From: Pseudidiomarina salinarum | GTDB lineage: Bacteria; Pseudomonadota; Gammaproteobacteria; Enterobacterales; Alteromonadaceae | Assembly: GCF_000753715.1 (NCBI RefSeq) | Contig: NZ_JPER01000003.1 | Coordinates: 124,001 to 188,000 of the forward strand | Length of the DNA stretch: 64,000 nucleotides | Direction: 5' to 3' | Shown: piece by piece, positions 55,203 to 63,280 of the stretch | Position numbering within the stretch: position 1 is the stretch's first letter | Layout of the letters: the number at the start of each line of letters is the position of its first letter | The notes under the pieces: generated by a model | The model's database searches: none | What the model saw: only the letters and a program-made list of their open reading frames with translations | What the model was told of the DNA's origin: nothing | Made by a program: the position numbers and the translations under genes

Positions 55203-56119
55203 TATTTCAGTGGTTGCTGGTCAGTGAAGTTACCTTCCTGTTCAAGCTGTGAACGGATAAGGGCTTCATACTCTGCCTGATCCTGCGGAAAGTAGCCCTG
55301 GCGCTTAATAAATTCCGCTGATTCCTGAGTATGGAGGACCAGCGTAATGCGCCGGTTCATCGGATCATCTGACTCGACGCCATCCATCGGGATACGATCA
55401 GCAACCCCGGTTACCAGCAATAATTTTCCGGTATCCAGTCCAGCGTCCAGCATCACTTTACGGGAGGCGTTGGCGCGGTCGGCTGACAATTCCCAGTTAC
55501 TGTAGCCTCGCTCACCGCCAGCATAGGGCAAGCTATCGGTATGGCCACTCAAGGTAATTTCATTAGGGACTTCGTTGATAATAGGCGTCAAGGTTCGCAA
55601 CAGGCGATCCATGTAGGAGGCGACTTTATCGCTACCCAGCTCAAACATTGGCCGCTGCTCCGAATCGACGACCTGAATGCGAAGCCCCTCGCGGGTAATG
55701 TCAAAGCGCAGCTGATCCGCCAGCTCCCTTAACACCGGATCGTCCTCAACCGCACGTTTTATCCGTTCCTGCAGCCCCTGAAAATGACGTCGCACATCCG
55801 ACGGGCGGGTTTGCCGGCGCAGATCAATGCGCATCTGTTCCCCTTTGGCGTGAGAAGGATCATCGCCACCGCCCTTAATCGCGCTGGTACTCGCCGATGA
55901 CTTGTCACCACTGGTCAATGCGACCATTAGCGGCGTGCTAAAGTAATCCGCGACCTGTTGCTTACTTTCTTCACTGGAAATCGACAGGATCCACATCACC
56001 AGGAACAACGCCATCAGCGCCGTCATAAAGTCAGCAAGGGCGATCTTCCAGCTACCACCATGATGCTTCTTGATGATTTTTTTGCGACGGATAATTATCG
56101 GGCGTTGATCATCGGACAT
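55202..56119 (-). CDS. motB: Flagellar stator protein MotB
   Basis: MotB anchors the proton stator to peptidoglycan. The 305 residues start with a basic cytoplasmic arm (IIIRRKKIIKKHHGGSWKI), then a single helix ADFMTALMALFLVMWIL with the proton-carrying Asp, and an OmpA-like domain (ITLSGHTDSLPY; NWELSADRANASRKVM). The arm and helix resemble the E. coli proton-type MotB rather than the sodium-type PomB. It lies 2 bases after motA. Confidence 0.95.
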   Translation of the reverse strand: MSDDQRPIIIRRKKIIKKHHGGSWKIALADFMTALMALFLVMWILSISSEESKQQVADYFSTPLMVALTSGDKSSASTSAIKGGGDDPSHAKGEQMRIDLRRQTRPSDVRRHFQGLQERIKRAVEDDPVLRELADQLRFDITREGLRIQVVDSEQRPMFELGSDKVASYMDRLLRTLTPIINEVPNEITLSGHTDSLPYAGGERGYSNWELSADRANASRKVMLDAGLDTGKLLLVTGVADRIPMDGVESDDPMNRRITLVLHTQESAEFIKRQGYFPQDQAEYEALIRSQLEQEGNFTDQQPLK

Positions 56120-56121
56120 AG

Positions 56122-56985
56122 TTACGCTTCCGCTTTGGCGCCGCGAACAAAGTCTTCCAGCTCATTAAAGGTTGGCCGTTCAGCGGTATGTAAGGCCTTG
56201 CGCCCAAATTCAACCGCCAGCTGCGGGGCATAGCCGTGCATACTTGCCAGTAGTGTCACCCGGATGCATTGCATAGTCTTCGCCATCACCGCGATCTGTC
56301 GCTCAATGCGGCTGGCAACCGGATTAATAAAACCGTAGCCCATCAGGATACCGAGGAAGGTTCCGACCAGCGCGTGCGCTATCATTACGCCCATTGCGGA
56401 GGGGTCTGCACTGGCTGAACTCAATGCCCGGACCACGCCTAATACTGCAGCTACGATACCGAAAGCCGGCATGGCATCGCCGACTTTGGTCAGTGCATCT
56501 GCAGGGATTTCGGCTTCAGCTTCAAAGGTCTCGATCTCATGTAGCATAAGCTCGTCCAGCTCCTGCGGGTTCATATTGCCGCTAATCATTAGACGCAGAT
56601 AATCGACGATGAAATTCAACATCAGCTCGTCGTTAAGCACCTGCGGGTGCTCATTGAAAATCGCGCTCTCAGCCGGTGCCTCGATATCCCGTTCGACCGC
56701 CAGCATACCGTCGCGGCGCATTTTATTCAGAAGCTTATAAATTACTGCCAGTAGTTCAAGATAGGTATCGTTGTCATATTTTGACGATGCCTTGAATTTT
56801 TTCAGTGATTTCATGGTGGCTTTTATTGCTTTGCCATTATTGGCCGCAATAAAAGCACCAAGCCCAGCGCCACCGATAATCAGAAATTCCAGCGGCTGAA
56901 ATAGCGGACCCAGGCTTCCGCCAGCCAGCGCAAAGCCGCCGAATACGGAAAACAGTACGATTAAAAAGCCGAGTGGAATGAGCAC
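56122..56985 (-). CDS. motA: Flagellar stator protein MotA
   Basis: MotA forms the stator ring around MotB. The 287 residues contain four membrane helices: MLIPLGFLIVLFSVFGGFAL; FLIIGGAGLGAFIAANN; the third and fourth lie at about 165-215 (GDAMPAFGIVAAVLGVV; GTFLGILMGYGFINPVA). The charged cytoplasmic loop for FliG contact lies between. The long form and sequence match the E. coli class. It is driven by a sigma-28 promoter whose -35 box overlaps the flhC stop. Confidence 0.95.
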   Translation of the reverse strand: MLIPLGFLIVLFSVFGGFALAGGSLGPLFQPLEFLIIGGAGLGAFIAANNGKAIKATMKSLKKFKASSKYDNDTYLELLAVIYKLLNKMRRDGMLAVERDIEAPAESAIFNEHPQVLNDELMLNFIVDYLRLMISGNMNPQELDELMLHEIETFEAEAEIPADALTKVGDAMPAFGIVAAVLGVVRALSSASADPSAMGVMIAHALVGTFLGILMGYGFINPVASRIERQIAVMAKTMQCIRVTLLASMHGYAPQLAVEFGRKALHTAERPTFNELEDFVRGAKAEA

Positions 56986-57024
56986 AAAAGCATCCTTTAC
57001 CTATTGGAGTTATTCTGTAGTTAG

Positions 57025-57051
57025 TTATCGGCAGAGGAGCTGAGAACTTAA
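57025..57051 (-). promoter_or_regulatory. Sigma-28 promoter of motAB
   Basis: On the minus strand TTAAGTTC (57044-57051) and GCCGATAA (57025-57032) are 11 bases apart. Consensus is TAAAGTTT-N11-GCCGATAA. The -35 element includes the flhC stop codon TAA. The start would be near 57018, about 33 bases before the motA ATG. Confidence 0.85.
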
Positions 57052-57587
57052 GCGGATTTACTGCGGTTTTTACGGGCGCTCTTTAAGGGTTTTCCGGCGC
57101 GCGAAGGCGGCTGACATACACCGCATACATAAGCAGAATCGGGAGTGTGAGCATGATTGACAAATTGCAGCTTGCAGGAATTACACGTCGATAACTGGAA
57201 CATATGGCTTTCAAAAAAGCGCACCAGCGTCCAGGCTCTGGTAAGCGCCAGCACCTCTTCATCACCACTTAACTGGATATGCTCCTGATACAGACGGTAG
57301 GCTTTAATAAACGCCTGCATCCGTTCCATGTTCTGGCCTTCGCGCAAGCGAATATAGATGGTATAGAAAAACGACGAGTGGACATTAGGCATCCAGGTGA
57401 GGAACCAGTCTGTCGAAAACGGCAGCATCCCTTTAGGCGGTGACTTACCGGAAACTTCTTTATATAACCTGACCAAGCGGCCGCGGTTCAGTTCGACCTC
57501 GGACTCCAGAACCTGCAGCCGCGCACCGAGCTCAATAAGCTCAATAGCTAGCTGAACCTGGTTAAGTTCGTCGAGGAGCTTTTTCAC
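57048..57587 (-). CDS. flhC: Flagellar master regulator subunit FlhC
   Basis: FlhC, with FlhD, forms the FlhD4C2 activator of early flagellar operons. The 179 residues have family motifs FSTDWFLTWMPNVHSSFFY and LTRAWTLVRFFESHM, and the zinc-binding Cys set CNSCKLQFVNHAHTP ... VCGVCQPPSRAGK. The C-terminus is basic. It lies 10 bases after flhD. Confidence 0.96.
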   Translation of the reverse strand: MKKLLDELNQVQLAIELIELGARLQVLESEVELNRGRLVRLYKEVSGKSPPKGMLPFSTDWFLTWMPNVHSSFFYTIYIRLREGQNMERMQAFIKAYRLYQEHIQLSGDEEVLALTRAWTLVRFFESHMFQLSTCNSCKLQFVNHAHTPDSAYVCGVCQPPSRAGKPLKSARKNRSKSA

Positions 57588-57597
57588 TGGCTTCGTT

Positions 57598-57897
57598 TCA
57601 TGCAGAGGCTAGCAACATGGCCAGGTGCGTTTCCTGTAGGCCGGTATCCCGCTTATTGCTCAGAATTGCCCGCAACTGGTCAACTGGTCCCAGGCTGGGA
57701 CGCAACAGGCTGTGGGGCTGTCTGGCTAGCAGAGAGAGGTCTTTAACCGACATTTCGGCGATGAGATCGGCTAGATCATCTTCTATTTTCAAGCGAAACA
57801 CTGCGGTTTCGCGGTCTTCCAATAATAGTTTCTGGACCAGCAATAAGTAACTGAGGTTTAAATCCTGCAATTCGGCGATATTTCGACTTTGCTGCAT
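57598..57897 (-). CDS. flhD: Flagellar master regulator subunit FlhD
   Basis: FlhD has 99 residues, with the family opening AELQDLNLSYLLLVQKLLLEDRETAVFRL and the C-terminal TGLQETHLAMLLAS. The length is that of gammaproteobacterial and betaproteobacterial FlhD. It is divergent enough from E. coli that only the N-terminal half aligns well. It leads flhDC. Confidence 0.93.
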   Translation of the reverse strand: MQQSRNIAELQDLNLSYLLLVQKLLLEDRETAVFRLKIEDDLADLIAEMSVKDLSLLARQPHSLLRPSLGPVDQLRAILSNKRDTGLQETHLAMLLASA

Positions 57898-57948
57898 GGC
57901 TGATGGGTTCCGTTACCTGGAAAACGAGAAATGATTCTGTAAAGGACT

Positions 57949-57976
57949 TTTATCAAACTTTTACATAGCAGGTCAA
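57949..57976 (-). promoter_or_regulatory. Possible flhDC promoter
   Basis: On the minus strand TTGACC (57971-57976) and GATAAA (57949-57954) have a 16-base spacer, about 50 bases before the flhD ATG. The -10 is weak. The gap 57898-58058 is AT-rich, so other starts are possible; a TTTTTT run at 58040-58045 after flhX could end the upstream operon. Confidence 0.4.
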
Positions 57977-58058
57977 GCAGAATAAAATATTTATAATGAA
58001 TGATTCGCATATAGAAACGATCTATAAATGTTGATCTAAAAAAGCACGATGGCGCCAA

Positions 58059-58328
58059 CTACGGGGTGCGGTCCAGTGCTGCCGCCCACAGCAACAACTC
58101 AGCAACAATCTCCCAGAGCATTTGAGGTACGTAATCGTCAAGGTCTAATTGCGACAAGAGGTCGACTAGCTCGGGTGAATGGTGGACAAAAATGCCATGC
58201 TCGGCTGCTTTCGCCAGAATTCGCTCGGCAAGTTCACCTTGTCCGGTCGCGATGACTTTCGGCGCCGGTTCAAACTCCTGATAACGCAACGCAACAGCAC
58301 GTTTCGGTGGTTTAAATTCATCACTCAT
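58059..58328 (-). CDS. FlhX: small protein resembling the FlhB cytoplasmic domain
   Basis: The 89 residues align with the C-terminal part of FlhB/YscU: PPKRAVALRYQEFEPAPKVIATGQGELAERI, then AAEHGIFVHHSPELVDLL. It lacks the membrane domain and any NPTH cleavage site. Similar stand-alone proteins (FlhX/FhlB) exist next to fliK in many flagellar loci and can stand in for part of FlhB. It overlaps the fliK-like gene by 4 bases. Confidence 0.88.
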   Translation of the reverse strand: MSDEFKPPKRAVALRYQEFEPAPKVIATGQGELAERILAKAAEHGIFVHHSPELVDLLSQLDLDDYVPQMLWEIVAELLLWAAALDRTP

Positions 58329-59134
58329 TCACTCACCTCCGAACGCAGTGCTGTAACCGGAATATCCGCGATTGAGATGCCGATCTGTTTTCGCAGGCGT
58401 ATGGCAAGCGCTTCAACTTCAGCCTTCACTTTATCGAGATGCTCGGGCTGGCACTGCAGCCGTAATTCAAGGTTGTGCGACTGAATTCTTAGTTGCGCCC
58501 GCAGTTCGCCAAGCGTCGGTAACTCAAGCTTAAATTCACTTTGCCAGGCCGGCACTTCCTGATCATCGGCCTCCTGCTGGTCGCGCCACCGTTTTATCAG
58601 CGGGTTCCGTTCCGGCTGCACCAGCATTTGCAGAATCACCTGCGGCCATATTTCTGTTTCAAGGCGCAATACGCCGGACTGCATCAATTCAAGTTGCTGC
58701 CCGAGAATGGACTGATTCTGGGCGGCGGATTGCTGTGCCTGGGGGTGGCGTAACAAGTTGGTTAATGGCAGCTTATCGGCGGCCCAGCGGCTCAGCGCAT
58801 TCTCGTAGAATAGCCCCGACTCGCGTACCGCCTGGCCCAGCCGGCTAGCCAACCTGGCGGCATCAAGCTCGGCGGCGCCGGGGAATAATGGCTGGCTACC
58901 CTGCACATGGGCCGCGCCTTTAGGTAAGTTCGAAGAGGGAATCTGCTGCTGTAAACTCTGGATAATCGCAATCAGGCGGGCTACCTGCTGCCCGGCCTGA
59001 CTAAACTCGGTGGTGGTCGCGGTAGGCAGAATCTGCTGTACCGGCAAGGTCTGCCGCGGCAGCGGCTCGACCGCGGTGCGCTGCTTCATCACCTGATGAA
59101 CCAGCGTATCCAGTAACGGGGTTATACTGCTCAA
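58325..59134 (-). CDS. fliK: Short FliK-like hook-length control protein
   Basis: The 269-residue protein has a Gln/Pro-rich N-terminal half and a C-terminal domain of the Flg_hook type (SEFKLELPTLGELRAQLRIQ, then LELRLQCQPEHLDKVKAEVEALAIRLRK; key LP.LGEL is present). FliK is normally 350 residues or longer. It is the molecular ruler that switches FlhB, and sits here in front of flhX, its likely partner. A role as FliK rather than a second hook protein is an inference from position and domain. Confidence 0.75.
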   Translation of the reverse strand: MSSITPLLDTLVHQVMKQRTAVEPLPRQTLPVQQILPTATTTEFSQAGQQVARLIAIIQSLQQQIPSSNLPKGAAHVQGSQPLFPGAAELDAARLASRLGQAVRESGLFYENALSRWAADKLPLTNLLRHPQAQQSAAQNQSILGQQLELMQSGVLRLETEIWPQVILQMLVQPERNPLIKRWRDQQEADDQEVPAWQSEFKLELPTLGELRAQLRIQSHNLELRLQCQPEHLDKVKAEVEALAIRLRKQIGISIADIPVTALRSEVSE

Positions 59135-59433
59135 TTGCGATAACTATGCTCGAGCTTCTGCTTCTTCTGCACGCTGAGCAAGGTTTGCTCCAGCAGGGTA
59201 CGGCGCGCGATTAATCGCTCACGGATTTCGCGGTCCTGGTCCATGATGGTGCTTAACAGTTGTAATTTCTGCAGCTGCTGTTCTTCATCCAGTGCTACAC
59301 CCGACTCGCCGTGACTAATACGCTCAACCTCGCGGACATAATCTACTTCCGCTTGGATCAAGGTATCCCAGTCCTCATTGCGCACACTGGCCAGCATTCG
59401 GTTTGAATGATCCAGTAGCGTCTGATAGGACAT
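59131..59433 (-). CDS. fliT: FliT-type flagellar chaperone
   Basis: The ATG at 59433 follows a strong GGAGG ribosome site, giving 100 residues (MSYQTLLDHSNRMLASVRNE). The longer frame to 59487 would put that ribosome site inside the gene. The protein is all-helical and charged, as in FliT, which binds FliD and in enteric bacteria also restrains FlhDC. Sequence identity in the family is low, so the call rests on position after fliS and the helical profile. Confidence 0.8.
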   Translation of the reverse strand: MSYQTLLDHSNRMLASVRNEDWDTLIQAEVDYVREVERISHGESGVALDEEQQLQKLQLLSTIMDQDREIRERLIARRTLLEQTLLSVQKKQKLEHSYRN

Positions 59434-59489
59434 AATTACCTCCATAGGGGACATCATATAATGTTGTTCGAGAGTTTGGGCTGCCACGC

Positions 59490-59888
59490 CTAAACTCCTT
59501 CGGCCTCGGTCTGAATTTCTTTCCAGGCAGAGCCAATCTGGCCCAGCAAATCGCCGGCTTCTTTCAGTAAAGCGTCTTCGTTGCGCAAGTTAGCTTTAAG
59601 CAATAAGCCAGCCACATAGACATACAGCGAATCCAGTTGCTCAGCCAGTTCGCCGCCTTGTTTTTTATCTAACGCCGCTGCCAGGCCCTGATTGACGATA
59701 TCCAGCGCCTTGCTGATGGCTTTCGCTTTTTGTTCTATGCGGCCTTCAGACATATGTAACCGCGCTGCGCTAATTTGCCGTAGCGCGCCGTCGAACAGCA
59801 TGTTGATTAATTTATGTGGACTCGCGGAAAGCACGTGACTCTCTACACCGACCCGACCATATGCTGCAGCACCCTTCATTCCATACAT
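59490..59888 (-). CDS. fliS: Flagellin export chaperone FliS
   Basis: FliS binds the C-terminus of flagellin before export. The 132 residues have the family start YGRVGVESHVLSASPHKLINMLFDGALRQI and the helical bundle ISKALDIVNQGLAAALDKKQGGELA. It lies 14 bases after fliD. Confidence 0.95.
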   Translation of the reverse strand: MYGMKGAAAYGRVGVESHVLSASPHKLINMLFDGALRQISAARLHMSEGRIEQKAKAISKALDIVNQGLAAALDKKQGGELAEQLDSLYVYVAGLLLKANLRNEDALLKEAGDLLGQIGSAWKEIQTEAEGV

Positions 59889-59902
59889 CGCTTTATCTCC
59901 TG

Positions 59903-61255
59903 TTATTTCCGGCCCAATTGCGCGTCAAGCGCAGCGAACTGCTGGGTCAGATAGGAACTGGTTGAGTTCATGCTCGCGATCAAACTATCAAGCTGACCAA
60001 ACTGTGTGCGGTAGCGATCTATCGTGCTGGCGATACGCTCTTCCTCACGGATGTAACGATCATCCAGACGCGACAACATATTCTTAAAACCCTCGGTACC
60101 GGTCGTAATCAGCCCGTTTTCACCGAGCAATTGCCCCACTGCGGTCGCCGTTTTCGAGGCGAATCCTTCAGCAGTGCCAGTACCAGCGAAAAAGGCCTGC
60201 AGGTCACCGACCTGGTCCGTGCTTAGCTGGGTAAGGCGTTCTTCATCTACCACCAGGGTTCCGTCGAGTTGGCGCGTAATTCCCAACTCGGATAATGTCT
60301 TTAAATTTGCCTCTGGAACGCTGTTACTCAATGCTGTTCGCAGTCGCCCTTCAACTGACCGCAATCCGCTATCACCTAACAGTTGCCCGGCTGAACCCGT
60401 TTCGCTATTGAAACTGCTCAGGTCGCCGATGGTTTTCTGTATATTGTTGTAAGCCTCGACAAACTCGGTGACGGCTCCGGATATAGCTTCCTGATCACGA
60501 TTCACCGTTACCGTTGAATCGCCCGCCTTAGTCAGGCTCAGTGTTACTCCCTCGATCGCCCCGGCTACTTGATTAGTCTGGCTGGTTACGTTGATACCGT
60601 TCACCGATAATGCCGCGTTTTGGGCGGTTATTTCAGTTGCTGCGTCGCTGCTCAGGTTGGCCGCGAGATCCCCGCCATAGGTGAGGGAGCTTATTGCCTT
60701 GTCGGTGCCGCTAACGGCTGAACTAAATACCAGGCGGTTAGGTGTGCCCGAGCCGTCGTTGACGAGCGAGGCTCGTACATCGTTTTGCTGATTATTGATT
60801 GTGTCGCGAATGGCTTCTAAGGAAGTAGATCCTGCAGCAACGTCAACGGTATGCGCAGTTCCGTCTCCAAGAGTAAAACTTATAGTGCCAACCCCAAGTT
60901 CGGCTGTCTTATCCGCTACCCCATTGGTGGCGACGCTGTAAGCGCGGGCTAGTTGCCCGACGCTGACTGAATAGGACCCTGTCGGCGCTGCGTTCGTCGC
61001 TGCCGCCAGAACGGAATCCCCCGTCACACTGCTGGTGGACGCGCCAAAAGTTTCCGCTGCGCCCAGTTTTTTTACAGCGTCCTGAAACTGAGACAGCGCA
61101 CCTTCCAGCTTTCCGTAAGCCGAAATCTTCGCTTCGAAGCTACGTTTCTGAAGTGTAATAGGTTGCAGGCGCTGGCGCTCAGCAGATTCGAGCTGCTTAA
61201 GTAAACCATTCAAATCCAGTCCGGAGCCAACCCCGAGTGCGGCAATAGACGCCAT
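59903..61255 (-). CDS. fliD: Flagellar cap protein FliD
   Basis: FliD caps the filament and folds incoming flagellin. The 450 residues start GVGSGLDLNGLLKQLESAERQRLQPI (key GSGLD), have the FliD N domain followed by a Thr/Ser-rich middle, and end in the coiled-coil GQLDSLIASMNSTSSYLTQQFAAL. The length is normal. A sigma-28 promoter lies about 90-120 bases upstream. Confidence 0.96.
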   Translation of the reverse strand: MASIAALGVGSGLDLNGLLKQLESAERQRLQPITLQKRSFEAKISAYGKLEGALSQFQDAVKKLGAAETFGASTSSVTGDSVLAAATNAAPTGSYSVSVGQLARAYSVATNGVADKTAELGVGTISFTLGDGTAHTVDVAAGSTSLEAIRDTINNQQNDVRASLVNDGSGTPNRLVFSSAVSGTDKAISSLTYGGDLAANLSSDAATEITAQNAALSVNGINVTSQTNQVAGAIEGVTLSLTKAGDSTVTVNRDQEAISGAVTEFVEAYNNIQKTIGDLSSFNSETGSAGQLLGDSGLRSVEGRLRTALSNSVPEANLKTLSELGITRQLDGTLVVDEERLTQLSTDQVGDLQAFFAGTGTAEGFASKTATAVGQLLGENGLITTGTEGFKNMLSRLDDRYIREEERIASTIDRYRTQFGQLDSLIASMNSTSSYLTQQFAALDAQLGRK

Positions 61256-61345
61256 AATTCCCTTCCTTTTCTAAGTCAGTTCAGTTTGCCTGAACCCAGG
61301 TAAATCAAAACCGATAATAGCCGGTGAAACACCGCCTATTTTTAT

Positions 61346-61372
61346 CTATCGGCCAAAACCGGAACAACTTTA
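61346..61372 (-). promoter_or_regulatory. Sigma-28 promoter of the fliD operon
   Basis: On the minus strand TAAAGTTG (61365-61372) and GCCGATAG (61346-61353) are separated by 11 bases, one mismatch in each box. The -35 TAAA includes the stop codon of the upstream PilZ-HD-GYP gene. It should drive fliD-fliS-fliT-fliK-flhX. Confidence 0.85.
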
Positions 61373-63064
61373 GTTTTCCGGTACCACGATATCTTTTATT
61401 TTCCCGAGATCCCTCAGCGCACCACCTTCCAGCGGCTCACCAAGCTTTGAATCCGGGGCCAGTTTATGGGGCGACACCCGCACCCTGGCAATTTTTTTAT
61501 CGCGATCTAAACCAACCACCCAGGCAAATATACCGCTATCGAAGCGCAAAAGGCTACCTATAGGAACAGGCCCGAAGTGACGGATATAGCGATCAATCCA
61601 GACCTCATCAAACTGTTCAGTGCGGGCCTGAATAAATTTATGGGCGGCTACCGCGCTCATCGCCGGCCGATCCGGTCGCGCGCGCTGCAACGCATCAAGT
61701 ACGTCAACCACCGCGGCGCCACGGGCCAGTTGCCCCAGGCTTTTGTCTCTTACTCCATCAGGATAGCCACTACCATCCAGCCGCTCGTTAATCTGGCCGA
61801 TAACATTATCGCGCACCACCGGCGACAGCCATTTGCAGCTCTCCAGCTTGCCCATAATATGATCCACGTGGGCCTGCATTTCTTTATAGACTTCCGTACT
61901 TAAGGTAACCGCCCGCCAGATTTCCGGCGGCATCATGCCTTTGCCTAAATCATGTACCATAGCCGCCGCTGTCACCGCCTTGCGAATATCCCGGGGAACT
62001 TTCACCGTAGTTAATAAATCTGCCAGACGCACCGCCACCGACAAACCATGACGGATCCAGCGCGATTCACGATGAATGCAATGCACGGCAAAGAGAAGGT
62101 CTTCCCGCGAGTCATCCAGCATATCAAGCAGCCGGTCCGCATGCAGCGACAGCTGATGGGAGTTGACCGGTTGCCCTTGCTTCAGCACCACCATCTGGCT
62201 GTCCAGGTAGCCCGCTATGCGCGCCAGCCGTCGTGCCATTGGTGTGGCGTACTGATGTCCGTGCCGTCGGCCCAGGCGCTTATCATTTTCATCTTTTACC
62301 TGAAATAATTCAGACGGCGTCTTATTGCCGCCCTCACCTGCGCTACGGCTCGCCTCGCGCTCGATTTCCCGAACGAAATTCCACAGGTCTTTCTCTTTCG
62401 CCTGACCAATTTCAGGGAATTCAAAGCCCACCGCCAGTACCTGGCGATCATTATCGGTTTTCAGATGCCGGACCTTTGCCGGAACCTCAAACTTAGTACC
62501 ATTAGGAAAGTACAGCTCAATGTCGGTATCCAGATCCGGTAATACCCGTGAAACGCCATCCTGCATAAAAAATTCTGCCAGACAGCCGGTGGCTGATAAA
62601 TCTTTTAAGTCACCCTGTAATTCAATTTTATTCTGGCTTTCTTCATCTTCACTGTATAAGCGCACGCCAACGTCCATTCCCAGCCGCAGCGACGCCCGGA
62701 AACTGGCACGGCGTTGCTTCACATTTATTTCCGTGGGCCAGTCGGCGTAGGCGAGCAGCCGGCCGTCAGCGCTTATCAGTTCACGCATGGTCATCGGGTT
62801 GGACTGAACCAATCCGCCCGGCGTGTAGCCGTGCAGGGTAAATTTAACACCGCGACGGAGTTGCGGGGCGAGATCGCGGATGGCGCTCAGATCAAACAGC
62901 AGGTAATCGCGTTCTTCCTGCTCCAGTAATACCACGGGGTGTTCCTTACCGCCGCCGTTGGTAATCTGTAGCGAGGCCACACCCGGCTGACTCAGCGCCT
63001 CATAATAAGTCGCTAACTCAATCGGATTGTTCACCGGGCTAAATTCAATTTCGGTTTCACTCAC
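61370..63064 (-). CDS. YcgR-like PilZ protein fused to an HD-GYP domain
   Basis: The 564 residues start with a YcgR-like N-domain, then a PilZ domain with the c-di-GMP motifs RASFR (119-123) and DLSATG (155-160). From about 270 there is an HD-GYP domain: VHDLGKGMMPPEIW (HD at 371-372) and ERLDGSGYPDG (GYP at 433-435). The usual HHE before the Asp-Gly reads INE, so one or more metal His are missing. YcgR binds c-di-GMP and slows the motor; HD-GYP normally degrades c-di-GMP. The fusion would couple both. Its own sigma-28 promoter puts it in the flagellar regulon. It lies between fliD and fliC. Confidence 0.88.
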   Translation of the reverse strand: MSETEIEFSPVNNPIELATYYEALSQPGVASLQITNGGGKEHPVVLLEQEERDYLLFDLSAIRDLAPQLRRGVKFTLHGYTPGGLVQSNPMTMRELISADGRLLAYADWPTEINVKQRRASFRASLRLGMDVGVRLYSEDEESQNKIELQGDLKDLSATGCLAEFFMQDGVSRVLPDLDTDIELYFPNGTKFEVPAKVRHLKTDNDRQVLAVGFEFPEIGQAKEKDLWNFVREIEREASRSAGEGGNKTPSELFQVKDENDKRLGRRHGHQYATPMARRLARIAGYLDSQMVVLKQGQPVNSHQLSLHADRLLDMLDDSREDLLFAVHCIHRESRWIRHGLSVAVRLADLLTTVKVPRDIRKAVTAAAMVHDLGKGMMPPEIWRAVTLSTEVYKEMQAHVDHIMGKLESCKWLSPVVRDNVIGQINERLDGSGYPDGVRDKSLGQLARGAAVVDVLDALQRARPDRPAMSAVAAHKFIQARTEQFDEVWIDRYIRHFGPVPIGSLLRFDSGIFAWVVGLDRDKKIARVRVSPHKLAPDSKLGEPLEGGALRDLGKIKDIVVPEN

Positions 63065-63107
63065 TCTTATTTCCCTCGTGGCGAGCTCGTATTATCGCGC
63101 AATGTCC

Positions 63108-63134
63108 TTATCGGCTGACGCTTGTTCTTCTTTA
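63108..63134 (-). promoter_or_regulatory. Sigma-28 promoter of the PilZ-HD-GYP gene
   Basis: On the minus strand TAAAGAAG (63127-63134) and a perfect GCCGATAA (63108-63115) have 11 bases between them (15 between TAAA and the -10 box). The start would be near 63101, about 37 bases before the ATG. Confidence 0.85.
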
Positions 63135-63194
63135 ATGTTTGCCGGCATGTCTGCAGGCGTAAGTAGCAAAATACCTGCTATCAAAAAATTTTTC

Positions 63195-63221
63195 TAAAGG
63201 TTTTTTTCCGGGCACCGATAA
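63195..63221 (+). promoter_or_regulatory. Sigma-28 promoter of fliC
   Basis: TAAAGGTT (63195-63202) and ACCGATAA (63214-63221) are 11 bases apart. It is followed by a leader of about 50 bases and an AGAAGGA ribosome site before the flagellin ATG at 63281. Just upstream, GCAGG/CCTGC arms (63154-63158 and 63174-63178) form a loose hairpin of unknown role. Confidence 0.88.
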
Positions 63222-63280
63222 CTAGTCAGGACGGAGGCCACAACCGGCAGCCAATTTTCGGAAACAGAAGGATAAAGACT

